Source: JAZGGS01 sp963714405
GTDB lineage: Bacteria; Bacteroidota; Ignavibacteria; Ignavibacteriales; Ignavibacteriaceae
DNA length: 64,000 nucleotides
NCBI GenBank assembly: GCA_963714405.1
Contig: CAVQOH010000002.1
Location: 930,001 to 994,000, forward strand
Direction of reading: 5' to 3'
Notes under the pieces: model-generated
Told to the model about the DNA's origin: nothing
The model's input: the letters and a program-made list of their open reading frames with translations, nothing else
Databases searched by the model: none
Position numbers and translations under genes: made by a program
Shown: one piece after another, positions 44,327-54,110 of the stretch
How the letters are laid out: each line of letters opens with the position of its first letter
Numbering within the stretch: position 1 is the first letter of the stretch

Positions 44327-46468
44327 TTATTTAAGCAAAACCATTTTTTTAGTCTGAATAAAATTTCCTGCCCGCATTATATAAAAGTAAATTCCACTCG
44401 AAAGGTCTTCTGCAATGAACTCTTTTGAGTAACTACCGGCAGATTTGAATTTGCTTACCAAATTAGCAACTTCTTTGCCTAAAGAGTTGTATACTATTAA
44501 TGTTACATATGCATCTACCGGAATAGAGTATTCAATTATTGTTGATGGATTAAAAGGATTAGGGTAATTTTGTGATAGATCATATTCAACCTGATTGTTA
44601 GAATGGTTTTCTGTGCTTACAACACCTGGTCGTAATCTCCTCCACACACCATTATAGTCTGTCCCTGCAAACATATGTGTGTTATTTACGGTAAATACTT
44701 CAACAGGTGCATTTTCAAACAGCTCTTCACTATAAGGTGAAAATGATACACCGTTGTTGAATGATGCATAAATCCATGATGGAGAAAGATCTGTACCAGC
44801 AAGAACCATCCCATCAGCAACAGGGCCAAGAGCAAAGACTGATGCATCGGTAGGAAAACCACTGCAGACAAACCATGTGCTGCCATTATTGGATGAATAA
44901 CGTGCACCACCAAAAAATGCTCCCGCAAAAGCATAGTTATCAATTGCAGCAACTTCCACATAATCCACAGTGCTTTGAAGTGAGACAGACCAGTTAACAC
45001 CATTATCTACAGAACGGTATACACCAGCTCCTGAAGGTACTGCTGCATAAACATAATTCCCACTTGAAGCAAGACTGGGTATATTGATATTGGTAATATT
45101 AGTCGGAAACCAATTATCTCCTTCATTTGAAGAATAGTAAATTCCTTCATCTGTACCAGCTACCAAATTATTTCCACTTCCTTCTAAACCCTTTATAAAT
45201 GAAAGACCAGTCGGAAGTCCGGTCATTCCGCAACGAATCCAATTTAGACCCTTATTTGTTGACTTATAAATAGTTGCATCAAAATATAACTGCATACCTG
45301 CATAAAGAACTCCGTTATGCTCACACATTGCCCAAACATCACTGTACATTGTTGTATCGTTTGTTCCTCCCATTTTAGCCCAGCTATCTCCATTGTCATC
45401 AGTGCGGAACACTCCGTCACGGGTTCCTGCATAAATACTTGATTCGCTTTCCAATAGGCTTAGAATACTGGTTCCTGCAGGAAAACCAGTTTGAGATTTA
45501 TTCCAGGATACACCAAAATCTGTAGATCTGTACATTCCTACGTAATGGGTTCCTGCAATTAAATTTGATGCATCTGTTAAGATAACTGCACGAACATCTT
45601 TTGGTCCCATTCCCAAGTTTGCTGCGAACCATGTATTCCCATTGTTTGTTGACTTATAAACTCCATCATATGAAGTAGCTGCAAATAATGTTGATCCCAG
45701 TGCAGTAATTGAATATATATTCACAATACTGAAATTAAAAGGGATGTTAATTTCAGAAAAAGTTACGCCATTATTTGTTGAGCGATAGATTTTATTTCGA
45801 CTCCCAACATATATATTGCTGCTGTCGCAGTGATAAGAAAAAACAGCCGCGCCCTCTAGTTCTCCTACAAGATTCCAGGTTACACCATGGTCTGTAGTTG
45901 TATAAGTATAGCCATATTCGGAAACAAAAAGTTTATTCCCGCTAACACACATTTCTTCGACATTTACATTAGCCACAACCTGAGACCAGGTTACACCATT
46001 ATCTGATGAACGGTAAAGACCCAGCGAAGCGGCACCTGCATAAATGTATGGATCATTAAATACTAACGATGTAATAAAAAGATTGTTAGCGTTGGAAGAT
46101 GCCAGCCAGGTTTGTCCATTATCCGAAGAACGAAATACACCCCCGCCGAGTGTTCCTGCGTATACTAATCCCTGTGAGCTGATTATTGAATTAATTCCAT
46201 GGTTCTCAATTCCTGTATTCCGGGCAATCCAGGTTAATCCGTCATCGTTTGAAGAATACACCCCATTTACTTCGGTTCCGGCATAAATAATTCCATTTAT
46301 GTTAGACAATGTTCTAACCGCAACGCCTTCCGGACCATTTGTACGCATCCATTGGGGAAAAATAGATGTAGATAAGATTAGAATTAAAAGAAATGATAAA
46401 CTTATCACTTTCTTTACGGCAGCTGATTTAAATTTAATATTTAACGAGTTGATTAATTTTCTAAACAT
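44327..46468 (-). CDS. T9SS-sorted Ycf48/BNR beta-propeller protein
   Basis: 713 residues. Signal peptide (hydrophobic residues about 20-38, SIFPQW), then many short blades with SSDNGQTW, SSDNGVTW, TTDHGVTW, KSTNNGNTW and SVDNGVNW Asp-box motifs, and the T9SS sorting domain (SQNYPNPFNPSTIIEYSIP to KKMVLLK). Together with the genes at 39053 and 41473 it forms a block of three such proteins. Function unknown, probably adhesion or binding at the cell surface. Confidence 0.88.
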   Translation of the reverse strand: MFRKLINSLNIKFKSAAVKKVISLSFLLILILSTSIFPQWMRTNGPEGVAVRTLSNINGIIYAGTEVNGVYSSNDDGLTWIARNTGIENHGINSIISSQGLVYAGTLGGGVFRSSDNGQTWLASSNANNLFITSLVFNDPYIYAGAASLGLYRSSDNGVTWSQVVANVNVEEMCVSGNKLFVSEYGYTYTTTDHGVTWNLVGELEGAAVFSYHCDSSNIYVGSRNKIYRSTNNGVTFSEINIPFNFSIVNIYSITALGSTLFAATSYDGVYKSTNNGNTWFAANLGMGPKDVRAVILTDASNLIAGTHYVGMYRSTDFGVSWNKSQTGFPAGTSILSLLESESSIYAGTRDGVFRTDDNGDSWAKMGGTNDTTMYSDVWAMCEHNGVLYAGMQLYFDATIYKSTNKGLNWIRCGMTGLPTGLSFIKGLEGSGNNLVAGTDEGIYYSSNEGDNWFPTNITNINIPSLASSGNYVYAAVPSGAGVYRSVDNGVNWSVSLQSTVDYVEVAAIDNYAFAGAFFGGARYSSNNGSTWFVCSGFPTDASVFALGPVADGMVLAGTDLSPSWIYASFNNGVSFSPYSEELFENAPVEVFTVNNTHMFAGTDYNGVWRRLRPGVVSTENHSNNQVEYDLSQNYPNPFNPSTIIEYSIPVDAYVTLIVYNSLGKEVANLVSKFKSAGSYSKEFIAEDLSSGIYFYIMRAGNFIQTKKMVLLK

Positions 46469-46619
46469 TAGCTGGTCCTACTGATAAAAAATTAATAAAT
46501 CTAGTTACTTTTACTCTAAAGTAATTAATCGCTATTAATAATTCATCACAAAAGCATAACAAATCAATAAAAAAGGAATCATTATTTTCAAAAATGAAAC
46601 CATAAGCTATTCCAACTGT

Positions 46620-48146
46620 TCAACTTAGTTTATGTTGCTTCGATAATTTCATTTTGCCTTTATAGATAGGAATATTAAAAGAGAATACAGTTCCTTCACC
46701 CTCTCTGCTCGTTACATCAATTAAGATGTTATGTACCTCTAAAATCTTTTTAACAATTGTTAAACCCAATCCTAGTCCAGCATTATCCTGTTTTGCAGTT
46801 CTTTCTGTTTTTTGATATCGATCAAAGATGTGAGGCAGATCTTTAGAATTAATACCTGTTCCGGTATCTTTTACAGATAAACTAATTTCATCATTATGTG
46901 GAGACAAACTAATTGTAATGTTTCCACCTTCAGCTGTAAACTTAATTGCATTGTCCAATAAGTTTTGTAATACCTTTTCCATCATCCCGATATCAGCATA
47001 AACCAAAGGTAAATCGTATTGAAAATCAAGTTTCAAATCTATTTGTTTTTCTTCAGCCAAAAGAAAGTTTTTTTGTTGTACATCCTGAACTAATTCAGCA
47101 ATTGAAAATGGCTCGGGATTTGGAACGGTTTCCCGCGCCTCAAGCTTTGAAAGCTCAAACAATTCTTCAACTAAGTTTTTTAATCTTTCTGTGCTGCTAA
47201 AAATTGTTTGCATATATTTTTTCTTATCCTCTTCAGAAAGAGTATCAGCCTTCATTAATATCGTCTCAATGTAACCCTGAATAGTTGCAAGCGGTGTTCT
47301 TAAATCGTGAGATACATTTGCCACCAATTCTCTTCTAAGGTTATCCATGGTTTTTATTTCTTCAATATTGTTTACAATAGTATCAGCCATTTCGTTAAAC
47401 GAATCGGCAAATTCACCAAGCTCGCCACTGCTTTTGAATTTAATTCTTGCATTAAGATCACCATCCTTAAATCTTCTTGTTACATAAATAATCTTGCTAA
47501 GATTTCTTGTAATAAATGCAAGAGCAATTAAACTGAATAGTGCAGCGGCAATAAGGGTTATAGTCATAGAACGAAGACCCAAACGCAGCATATAACTTCC
47601 GAAAACGAATTGTGTAGCGTTTTCATATTCTTCTCCGCCAAGTATGACATACATGTAACCCATGAGAACAGAATCTTCATAAACTTCCGATGCAGAAAAG
47701 CCTTTCATAACAGTTTCATTTTTAGGGTCAACGCCCATAACAAAAGTAGATGTACCAACCTCTATAAATTCTTTAATGGGATCTAAAGGAACCGAATCCA
47801 GTTTGATAACTTTATCCGGTGCAAAGTATGTTAATATTTTTCCTTCAGTGTTAAGCAGGTAAACTTCAATACTTGGATTTATAACCATAACGTCATGGAA
47901 GACTTCCTTAAGCACTTCTTCGTTTGCTTTACCATTAATAAAACACTTGTTCTCATCAGCAATATGCGGCGCAACCTCTGCGTTTAATTTTTGTCCAGCC
48001 TCCTGGAAGTACATCTCAGCTGTGTAAACAGAGATGTAGAGATAAACTACTGAAAGGACCAACAATGTTAGCAAAAAGATTGCACTGATTTTCCAGAATA
48101 TGCTGGTAAGAAACCAATTTTGTCTTTTTTGATCTTTTTTCATCAT
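46620..48146 (-). CDS. Sensor histidine kinase of a two-component system
   Basis: 508 residues from the ATG at 48146, which follows TGAGGTT after the response-regulator stop. The longer start at 48170 lies inside the regulator gene. Layout: TM1 (about 14-36), a periplasmic sensor region of about 140 residues (sCache/PAS-like), TM2 (about 180-202), HAMP, DHp with ELVANVSHDLRTPLATIQGY (phospho-His), and a catalytic domain with LLDNAIKFT, DTGTGI and GLGLGLTIVK. The signal is unknown. The stop-to-start spacing shows translational coupling with the regulator. Confidence 0.93.
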   Translation of the reverse strand: MMKKDQKRQNWFLTSIFWKISAIFLLTLLVLSVVYLYISVYTAEMYFQEAGQKLNAEVAPHIADENKCFINGKANEEVLKEVFHDVMVINPSIEVYLLNTEGKILTYFAPDKVIKLDSVPLDPIKEFIEVGTSTFVMGVDPKNETVMKGFSASEVYEDSVLMGYMYVILGGEEYENATQFVFGSYMLRLGLRSMTITLIAAALFSLIALAFITRNLSKIIYVTRRFKDGDLNARIKFKSSGELGEFADSFNEMADTIVNNIEEIKTMDNLRRELVANVSHDLRTPLATIQGYIETILMKADTLSEEDKKKYMQTIFSSTERLKNLVEELFELSKLEARETVPNPEPFSIAELVQDVQQKNFLLAEEKQIDLKLDFQYDLPLVYADIGMMEKVLQNLLDNAIKFTAEGGNITISLSPHNDEISLSVKDTGTGINSKDLPHIFDRYQKTERTAKQDNAGLGLGLTIVKKILEVHNILIDVTSREGEGTVFSFNIPIYKGKMKLSKQHKLS

Positions 48147-48150
48147 AACC

Positions 48151-48855
48151 TCATACGTCTTCACTTTCATTAAATCTGTACCCCACTCCCCAGGATGTTA
48201 AAATATATTTCGGATTTGAAAGATCGGGTTCGATTTTACTTCTTAACCTGTTAATGTGTGAGTTAACAGTATGCTCATAACCGTTATATTGATAACCCCA
48301 CAGAATATTTAATAATTGCTCTCTTGTGTATGTTCTGCCTGGATGGGAGGCAAGTAAATGCAACAAATCAAATTCTTTTGGAGTAAGCTCAATTCTTTCC
48401 GCATTCAACAATACTTTTCGGTTTGCAACTTCTATCTTTAAATCTCCCAAAGTGATATCTGCTTCATTATTTATTTCCTTTTGAATAGCTTCAATTCTTC
48501 GGAAAATTGCTTTTACTCTTGCTATAAATTCTCTAATTCCAAAAGGTTTTGTAAGATAATCATCAGCCCCAACTTCGAGCCCCAATACTTTGTCGAACTC
48601 TTCAGATTTTGATGTTAGCATTAATACAGGAGTATAAATGTCTTTTCTTCTTACTTCTTTGCAGATTTCAAGTCCGTCTAATTTCGGAAGCATTAAATCA
48701 AGTACAATCAGATCATACTGATCATTTAAAGCGTGCTTTAAACCTTCTTCTCCATCATCGGCTTGAGTAACTTCACAGTTTAAATCTGTTAAGTGAATTT
48801 TCAGCAGATCGGAAATAGATTTATCATCTTCAACTACTAATACGTTTTTTGTCAT
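48151..48855 (-). CDS. OmpR-family response regulator
   Basis: 234 residues. REC domain with the phosphoacceptor Asp in DLIVLDLMLPKLDG, Thr in VLMLTSKSEE and Lys in DDYLTKPFG. The C-terminal winged helix carries ELTPKEFDLLHLLASHPGRT and HTVNSHINRLRSKIEPD. Immediately upstream of, and coupled to, the kinase at 46620. A GTGATA-N5-GTTATAA element lies 41 nt upstream of the ATG. Confidence 0.95.
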   Translation of the reverse strand: MTKNVLVVEDDKSISDLLKIHLTDLNCEVTQADDGEEGLKHALNDQYDLIVLDLMLPKLDGLEICKEVRRKDIYTPVLMLTSKSEEFDKVLGLEVGADDYLTKPFGIREFIARVKAIFRRIEAIQKEINNEADITLGDLKIEVANRKVLLNAERIELTPKEFDLLHLLASHPGRTYTREQLLNILWGYQYNGYEHTVNSHINRLRSKIEPDLSNPKYILTSWGVGYRFNESEDV

Positions 48856-48895
48856 TTTACTTTAAGATTGATTTCAATACAAAAATAATATGAAT

Positions 48896-48913
48896 TTATA
48901 ACAAAACTATCAC
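48896..48913 (-). promoter_or_regulatory. GTGATA-N5-GTTATAA element upstream of the response regulator
   Basis: Minus strand: GTGATA, GTTTT, GTTATAA, containing TAGTTTTG (TAnnTTTG). 40 nt before the start codon, the right distance for a promoter. No TTG at -33. Confidence 0.55.
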
Positions 48914-48950
48914 AGCATCATAAATAAAAGTGAGTAATGGGAAAAATGAA

Positions 48951-48980
48951 AAAGGGCTGTAATTATTTTAACAGCCCTTT
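48951..48980 (-). terminator. Terminator after the four-module lipoprotein gene
   Basis: Perfect 10-bp stem AAAGGGCTGT / ACAGCCCTTT with a 10-nt loop and a T run on the minus strand, 11 nt past the stop at 48991. Confidence 0.88.
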
Positions 48981-48990
48981 TGGGAGAGAG

Positions 48991-50697
48991 TTATCGAGAA
49001 ACTGTTCCCGTTGGGAATGAAGCAAGATTTGTGCTCATCATATAAGTTGTATGATCAATAGCGTTTGCTGGTATATCGCCGACTAACGGTTTTAAAGTAA
49101 AAGGATTTGCACTGTTATCAGGTGATGGCTCAATTGAAATTACTGCAACTTCACCAGCAAGATCTGTCGGGAAAGTCAAACCGGCTGGAGCGTTTAATAA
49201 AAAGTCTTCTCCGGGAAATGGCGGTCCGGGCATTGTACTGCTGTAAGGATCAGCATCATCAAAATCAGATAAATTTGTGAAGGTTCCGGTTGTAACAGGT
49301 ATGCCATCTATGACAGTCCATCCCTCGTAGGTCCAACCAGCCGGAAGAGTTGGTAAAGTTAATCCTGCTGAAGCACCGGTAACTGTAATCGTTACGGTTC
49401 CAGTTGGATAGATGCCTGCATTATTATCCATTGTATAAGTTACATGATCCATCGCATCAACCGGGATCATTCCAACAAGTGGTTTTAGTGTAAAAGGAGA
49501 AGCATCATCGTCCGGAAAAGGCTCAATTGATATAACTGCAACATCACCTGCAATATCTGTAGGAAAAGTTAATCCTGAAGGTGCATTTATTAAAAAATCC
49601 TCTCCGGGAAATGGAGGTCCGGGCATGGTACTGCTGTAAGGATCAGCATCATCAAAATCGGTTGTGCTGGTGAAGGTTCCGGTTGTAACAGGTATACCTT
49701 CTATGACTGTCCATCCCTCATATATCCATCCATCCGGGAGAGTTGGGAGAAATAATCCTTGTGCAGGAGTTCCCGAAGATAAATCAAGGAACCAGATACC
49801 GCTGTTCTCATCTGAATTTGACCCATTTGTTGGAGTAGCAAGTATGTAATTTCCGGTAGAGCTTAAAAAATCATCTCCCAATGCAGAAGAATGACCAACA
49901 CTTAACATTGCGCTTCCACCTGAAACATCGCCGGCTAAGTAATGAGTCATAGAAGGAATATCATCTACATCTCCGGCTGGTTCAATGGTGAGTACAAATT
50001 CAGTTGTTGAGCTAAGATCGCCGCCCAGATTAAATTCACCATTTGGAATTTCCATCCCGTTTAAGTCAACCAGGTTTCCGTTGGAATCTAAATTAAACTT
50101 ACCCGTTGATACAGGAGAGCCGTCTACAATTGCCCATCCTTCATAATGATAACCGTTTAGCAGCGGATCCAATCCCGTAAAATCTAAAGTATAAGTGGTG
50201 CTCGGTGGATTTAAAAACCAGATACCGCTGTTTTCGTTTGTCATCGCACCATCAGTAGGAGTTGCTAAAATATAGTTTCCTGTCGCGTTTGCAAAATCAA
50301 CACCTAATGCTGCACTATGGTTCGTTGAAACATTTGCGGAATTGTTGTTGAAATCTCCCGCAAGTATATGAACTGCACTTGGATTTGGATCCGAATCCGG
50401 ATTCGGTTCAATAGTTAGCACAAATGCTGTTGCAGCTGAAAGATCGTTTGCATCAAGCTCAAACTCGGTTTGACTTAAATCTCCGTTTGCATCAACACTG
50501 AATGTTCCCGTTGAAACAGGACTGCCGTTCACTATTATCCATCCTTCATACAAAGCGTCTGTGCCAAGGTCTTCCAAACCATTTAGATTTAGGGTCAACG
50601 TTGTACCAGTAGGCGTGGGAACAATGGGTGGCTCCTCATTAGAACATCCGAAAAAAGTAAAGAGAGAAATGGCCCCGATTAATGTTAGTATTTTCAT
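48991..50697 (-). CDS. Surface lipoprotein of four tandem anti-sigma-K-like modules
   Basis: 568 residues. Lipobox-like FTFFGCSN. The rest is four modules of about 130 residues, each with a YEGW core followed by a PVSTG or PVTTG strand: modules start near residues 29, 165, 310 and 443. Modules 1-2 form one type, ending IWFL, and modules 3-4 another. The DNA of 3 and 4 is nearly identical over long stretches, offset by 393 nt. The YEGW core recalls the C-terminal domain of RskA-type anti-sigma factors, but no membrane helix is present. Role unknown. Confidence 0.75.
   Translation of the reverse strand: MKILTLIGAISLFTFFGCSNEEPPIVPTPTGTTLTLNLNGLEDLGTDALYEGWIIVNGSPVSTGTFSVDANGDLSQTEFELDANDLSAATAFVLTIEPNPDSDPNPSAVHILAGDFNNNSANVSTNHSAALGVDFANATGNYILATPTDGAMTNENSGIWFLNPPSTTYTLDFTGLDPLLNGYHYEGWAIVDGSPVSTGKFNLDSNGNLVDLNGMEIPNGEFNLGGDLSSTTEFVLTIEPAGDVDDIPSMTHYLAGDVSGGSAMLSVGHSSALGDDFLSSTGNYILATPTNGSNSDENSGIWFLDLSSGTPAQGLFLPTLPDGWIYEGWTVIEGIPVTTGTFTSTTDFDDADPYSSTMPGPPFPGEDFLINAPSGLTFPTDIAGDVAVISIEPFPDDDASPFTLKPLVGMIPVDAMDHVTYTMDNNAGIYPTGTVTITVTGASAGLTLPTLPAGWTYEGWTVIDGIPVTTGTFTNLSDFDDADPYSSTMPGPPFPGEDFLLNAPAGLTFPTDLAGEVAVISIEPSPDNSANPFTLKPLVGDIPANAIDHTTYMMSTNLASFPTGTVSR
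49220..49760 (-). repeat. Tandem direct repeat inside the lipoprotein gene (393-nt period)
   Basis: Blocks starting near 49223 and 49616 match closely over at least 120 nt, including the segment encoding DFDDADPYSSTMPGPPFPGE. The period of 393 nt is 131 codons. It reflects duplication of modules 3 and 4 and could recombine. Confidence 0.75.
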
Positions 50698-50989
50698 AAT
50701 TTATCCAATTTATTAAAAATGATTTAATTTCAGAAGAAAACTAATTTTAAAATATCACGGAATAATCACAGGAAGGTAAAGTTTGTGTAAACTAATTGAG
50801 TAAGAAGTTAAGTACTGAAAAGATGCTATTTACAATAGAGATTTCTCATATTAACACCATTTAGCCTCAGTTAGACTTCATTTCAAAATTCAGTAAAAGT
50901 AATTTCTTTTTTTAACAGTACTTTTTGCTAATTTTTAATTAGTAAGTATACTAAATCAATTCTAGTTTAAATCCAAAAGAGAGATACAC

Positions 50990-51869
50990 TTGGAAACAAT
51001 TTCTTATTTTATCGAATTAGTTAAAGAATATTCAGCTATTCAACTGTTCTCAATCGGCAGTAATCCGGTTACAGCCTGGATGCTTTTCTACTTTCTGCTG
51101 CTTGTGTTATTTCTTTTTTTTCGGTACGGCAAAATTAAAAAATTTGTTCGTTCACAAACTGCTTGCCAAAACCAGTCTGGATATTGGTGTACGTCATGCA
51201 ATGGGCACAATTTTCAGATATATTCTGATACTTTTAGGGTTTACAATAATACTGCAATTTATTGGCGTTGATATGAGCGGTCTTACGATTATTGCGAGTG
51301 CGCTTGGTGTTGGTTTTGGTTTTGGGCTTCAGAATATCACAAATAATTTTGTAAGCGGAATTATAATACTATTTGAACGCCCGATTAAAATCGGGGATAG
51401 AATTGAAGTCGCCAATGTTACCGGAGATGTTGTAAAAATATCTTTGAGATCTACATCCATCATTACAAATGATAACATTTCTATTATTGTTCCAAATTCA
51501 GAATTTATTTCATCCACTGTAATAAATTGGAGTCATACAGACAGGAACGTAAGGTTTAATTTTCCCGTTGGAGTTTCCTACAAGTCCGATTCCGAAATAG
51601 TAAAAAATATTCTTTTAGAAGTAGCCGAACAAAATGATGGGGTTTTGAAAGACCCGAAACCGGATGTGCTTCTGAATGATTATGGTGACAGCTCAATTAA
51701 TTTTTCTTTGAGAGTATGGACAAGCAACTATATTACCCAGCCATATTTACATAAAAGTCAATTATATTATTCAGCATTTAAGAAGTTTAAAGAAAACGGT
51801 ATAGAAATACCGTTTCCGCAGAGAGACATACATGTAAAAAATGATCTAATTAATTTTCATTCAGAATGA
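50990..51869 (+). pseudogene. mscS: MscS-type mechanosensitive channel, one frameshift
   Basis: The likely start is TTG at 50990. The first two membrane helices are in one frame, up to GKIKKF, and the rest in another, from HKLLAKTSLDIGVRHAMG. One extra base near 51150 explains the break. Repaired length is 292 residues, matching small MscS proteins. The pore helix is intact (SGLTIIASALGVGFGFGLQN) and so is the beta domain (IKIGDRIEVANVTGDVVKI). It would release osmolytes at low osmolarity. Recent mutation and assembly error are both possible. Confidence 0.85.
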
Positions 51870-51933
51870 AACATGGCCCTGCCCAGTTCTTACAAAGCTC
51901 AGTGGTCTAGGTACAAAAAATTCCAGTAGGATT

Positions 51934-52632
51934 TTAAGGGATATCATGTTTTCTCAACCACCTCTGGTTAATAACAAAAACTATTCCTGTTAAAGAATAA
52001 AGAGCGCCGGATAATATGCTTGCAATAGTAACGTTAACATGCATAAACACAAGCACAAAAGCTATTGAAGTAAGAGGCACAAAACATAAATGTGAGAATA
52101 ACCTTTTATAGTATTGAGTTAAGTTTATTTCAAGATTATTTAATTTCAACTTGTCTTTCATCTTAAGTGCGTGATTGTAGAACCGGGAGAAAACAAATAA
52201 AATTCCGATTACAGCAATACCATAATAAACCATAAGCCATGGTACCTGTACACCTTCTATCATTGTAACAAAAACATCTTCACCGCCCCCCAAAAGAAAA
52301 CCAACAAATCTTATGAGAAATAGAGAAAGAAACTTTAATGGAAAGATGAAAATCAAAACGATAAACAGCAGCACAGTATTCCATTTAAGAATTATTTTAT
52401 CATCCAGCCCGTAACGTCTGAAAAATATTCTGTGTTGATGCCAGATAATAAACAGCGGAATTATTGTAACAGCAAAAGCAAATAATTCGTCTGTAAGGCT
52501 TAGTATTTGTGTAAATGTTTTTGGAACTTCGAGCGAAATCATCAGCAAGGTAATAGAAAATGCAAAAACTGCATCACTGAAATTCTCAAGTCTTGTAGGA
52601 TTTTCACCCCTTATGGTAAATTGATTCTCCAT
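51934..52632 (-). CDS. TMEM175-like (DUF1211) membrane protein
   Basis: 232 residues with about six hydrophobic helices. The N-terminal RLENFSDAVFAFSITLL is the FSD motif of TMEM175/DUF1211, where it lines the pore in helix 1. Bacterial homologues form tetrameric potassium-conducting channels. WHQHRIFFRRY in the second half of the first helical unit is also typical. Only one six-helix repeat is present, as usual for bacteria. It converges with the MscS gene. Confidence 0.88.
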   Translation of the reverse strand: MENQFTIRGENPTRLENFSDAVFAFSITLLMISLEVPKTFTQILSLTDELFAFAVTIIPLFIIWHQHRIFFRRYGLDDKIILKWNTVLLFIVLIFIFPLKFLSLFLIRFVGFLLGGGEDVFVTMIEGVQVPWLMVYYGIAVIGILFVFSRFYNHALKMKDKLKLNNLEINLTQYYKRLFSHLCFVPLTSIAFVLVFMHVNVTIASILSGALYSLTGIVFVINQRWLRKHDIP

Positions 52633-52722
52633 AAAAAAAATTTTGTTAGGGACGGGAATAATTTATTACTAAATATTTTACTTGATATATGTTAACGAAT
52701 TAAAATCAAATTATTTATTTTC

Positions 52723-53673
52723 TTATTTACTCAAAAACTCTCTAATCAAAGCAAAAAGTTTTGATTGTTCTTCTACCTGCGGGTTGTGACCGCTTTCTTC
52801 AAACATAACGAACTCAGCCTGCGGGCAATACATTTTAAACTCTATCATCATACTCGGAACAGCAACGCGGTCATATCGTCCGCCGTAAATAAGTATCGGC
52901 ATAGCCAAATCTTTTAGCTGTGTCCTGTAATCAAAAGTCCCGATATCGCTTGTAAGTTCAAAGTCGCCGTCTCTGCCCACCATCTGATAATATAATTTTA
53001 CGTTAAAAGGATTTGGATATGGTTTTCTTCCACTCGGTTTAAATTTTTCCGGGTTGTAAGCATACAAAAATCCGTAAGGTACGCGTCCGTAAATTTCATA
53101 GTGAATGGGATCGCTTGAAACAAATCCCTGTTTTCTTACTTTCATTAAGTCTTTCCACACTTCGGGGTAATTTGTTTTTATTTCATGATTAGAATTATCG
53201 CAATTCTCCTGCCACATCAAGTAACTATGAAATGAATTTGCAATTATCAGATGAGAAACATTTTCAGGATATTTAATTGCATAGCCTTGTGCAACTACTC
53301 CACCGTATGAATGACCAAGAAGATTTATTTTATCAAATCCCATCGCTTTGCGCAAGCATTCCAAATCTTCAATATCTCTTTCCAGTGAATACTCAGCAAC
53401 ATTTTTCGCAGTATCGGATTTTCCTCTTCCGAAAGCATCATAATAAACCAGGTTGTGGGTAGTTGAAAGCGAATCGAATCTTCTTAAATAATAATGATTG
53501 TTTCCCGGTCCGCCTGCAATAAAAAATAAAGGTTCGCCCTCTCCAAAGCTAAGTGTCCATAGGTTTGCACCGTTTACTTCCAAATAAAATCCATCCGTAT
53601 GGCTATCAGGGATTTGTGCGTAAGCAGTTAGACCCATAATTAATAAGAAGAGAATTGTAATACGGATTTTCAT
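52723..53673 (-). CDS. Exported alpha/beta hydrolase (proline iminopeptidase-like)
   Basis: 316 residues with a signal peptide (about 1-18). FIAGGPGNNHYYLRRFD is the oxyanion-hole HGGPG-like loop of S33 peptidases. The nucleophile lies in LLGHSYGGVVAQG, the acid in the YGGRYDRVA region, and the His in FEESGHNPQVE. It may cleave N-terminal Pro or Pro-X peptides, or be another esterase, in the periplasm. A variant GTTATAA/GTGATA element lies at 53791-53807, about 120 nt upstream. Confidence 0.82.
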   Translation of the reverse strand: MKIRITILFLLIMGLTAYAQIPDSHTDGFYLEVNGANLWTLSFGEGEPLFFIAGGPGNNHYYLRRFDSLSTTHNLVYYDAFGRGKSDTAKNVAEYSLERDIEDLECLRKAMGFDKINLLGHSYGGVVAQGYAIKYPENVSHLIIANSFHSYLMWQENCDNSNHEIKTNYPEVWKDLMKVRKQGFVSSDPIHYEIYGRVPYGFLYAYNPEKFKPSGRKPYPNPFNVKLYYQMVGRDGDFELTSDIGTFDYRTQLKDLAMPILIYGGRYDRVAVPSMMIEFKMYCPQAEFVMFEESGHNPQVEEQSKLFALIREFLSK

Positions 53674-54079
53674 AAGACACCTATAGTTGATTAGCAGGTC
53701 TAGATATAAATATCAGATTGTTTTACAAAAATAAAAAATCCCGATCAACTTTCTATTCATTTTAACTCGATTTCGTATGATCAAAAATAATTATAACCCA
53801 CTATCACTTTTGCTCCTTTTTACTACTTTTAATAATAGTGGAAATAATTTTTACTAAAAACTTAGAGAAGCGATAAAGCCAAAAACTCAACTAGACTTAT
53901 ATTTGCTCAATTTCCGGGAATTATTCTCTAAAACAACCAAAATCAAAATTTATTGCTGTGTAATTATTTCGTGCAATAATTTGTGGATTTATTAGCTGGT
54001 TTCTAATTTTTGTCTCCTAAAGACAATAACTAAATAAATACGTAAAAAATAAATCTTCCTGCTAAAATAAATTTACAGC
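53674..54079. other. Intergenic region before the RRM promoter
   Basis: About 400 nt of AT-rich sequence between divergent genes with a variant GTTATAA-N4-TATCAC element at 53791-53807. No frame or RNA gene supported. Confidence 0.5.
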
Positions 54080-54110
54080 TTGTAACTACGCTTTAATTAG
54101 TCTACCTTAA
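54080..54110 (+). promoter_or_regulatory. Promoter of the second RRM gene (TTG-N20-TACCTTAA)
   Basis: TTG at 54080-54082, a 20-nt spacer, then TACCTTAA at 54103-54110. Flanking bases also match the other two RRM promoters (GTAACTACG after the TTG). Confidence 0.7.

Noticed and set aside
49220..49760. CRISPR-like or mobile repeat
   Set aside because: The repeats are long, only two in number and lie in frame inside a coding gene, so they are protein module duplications.
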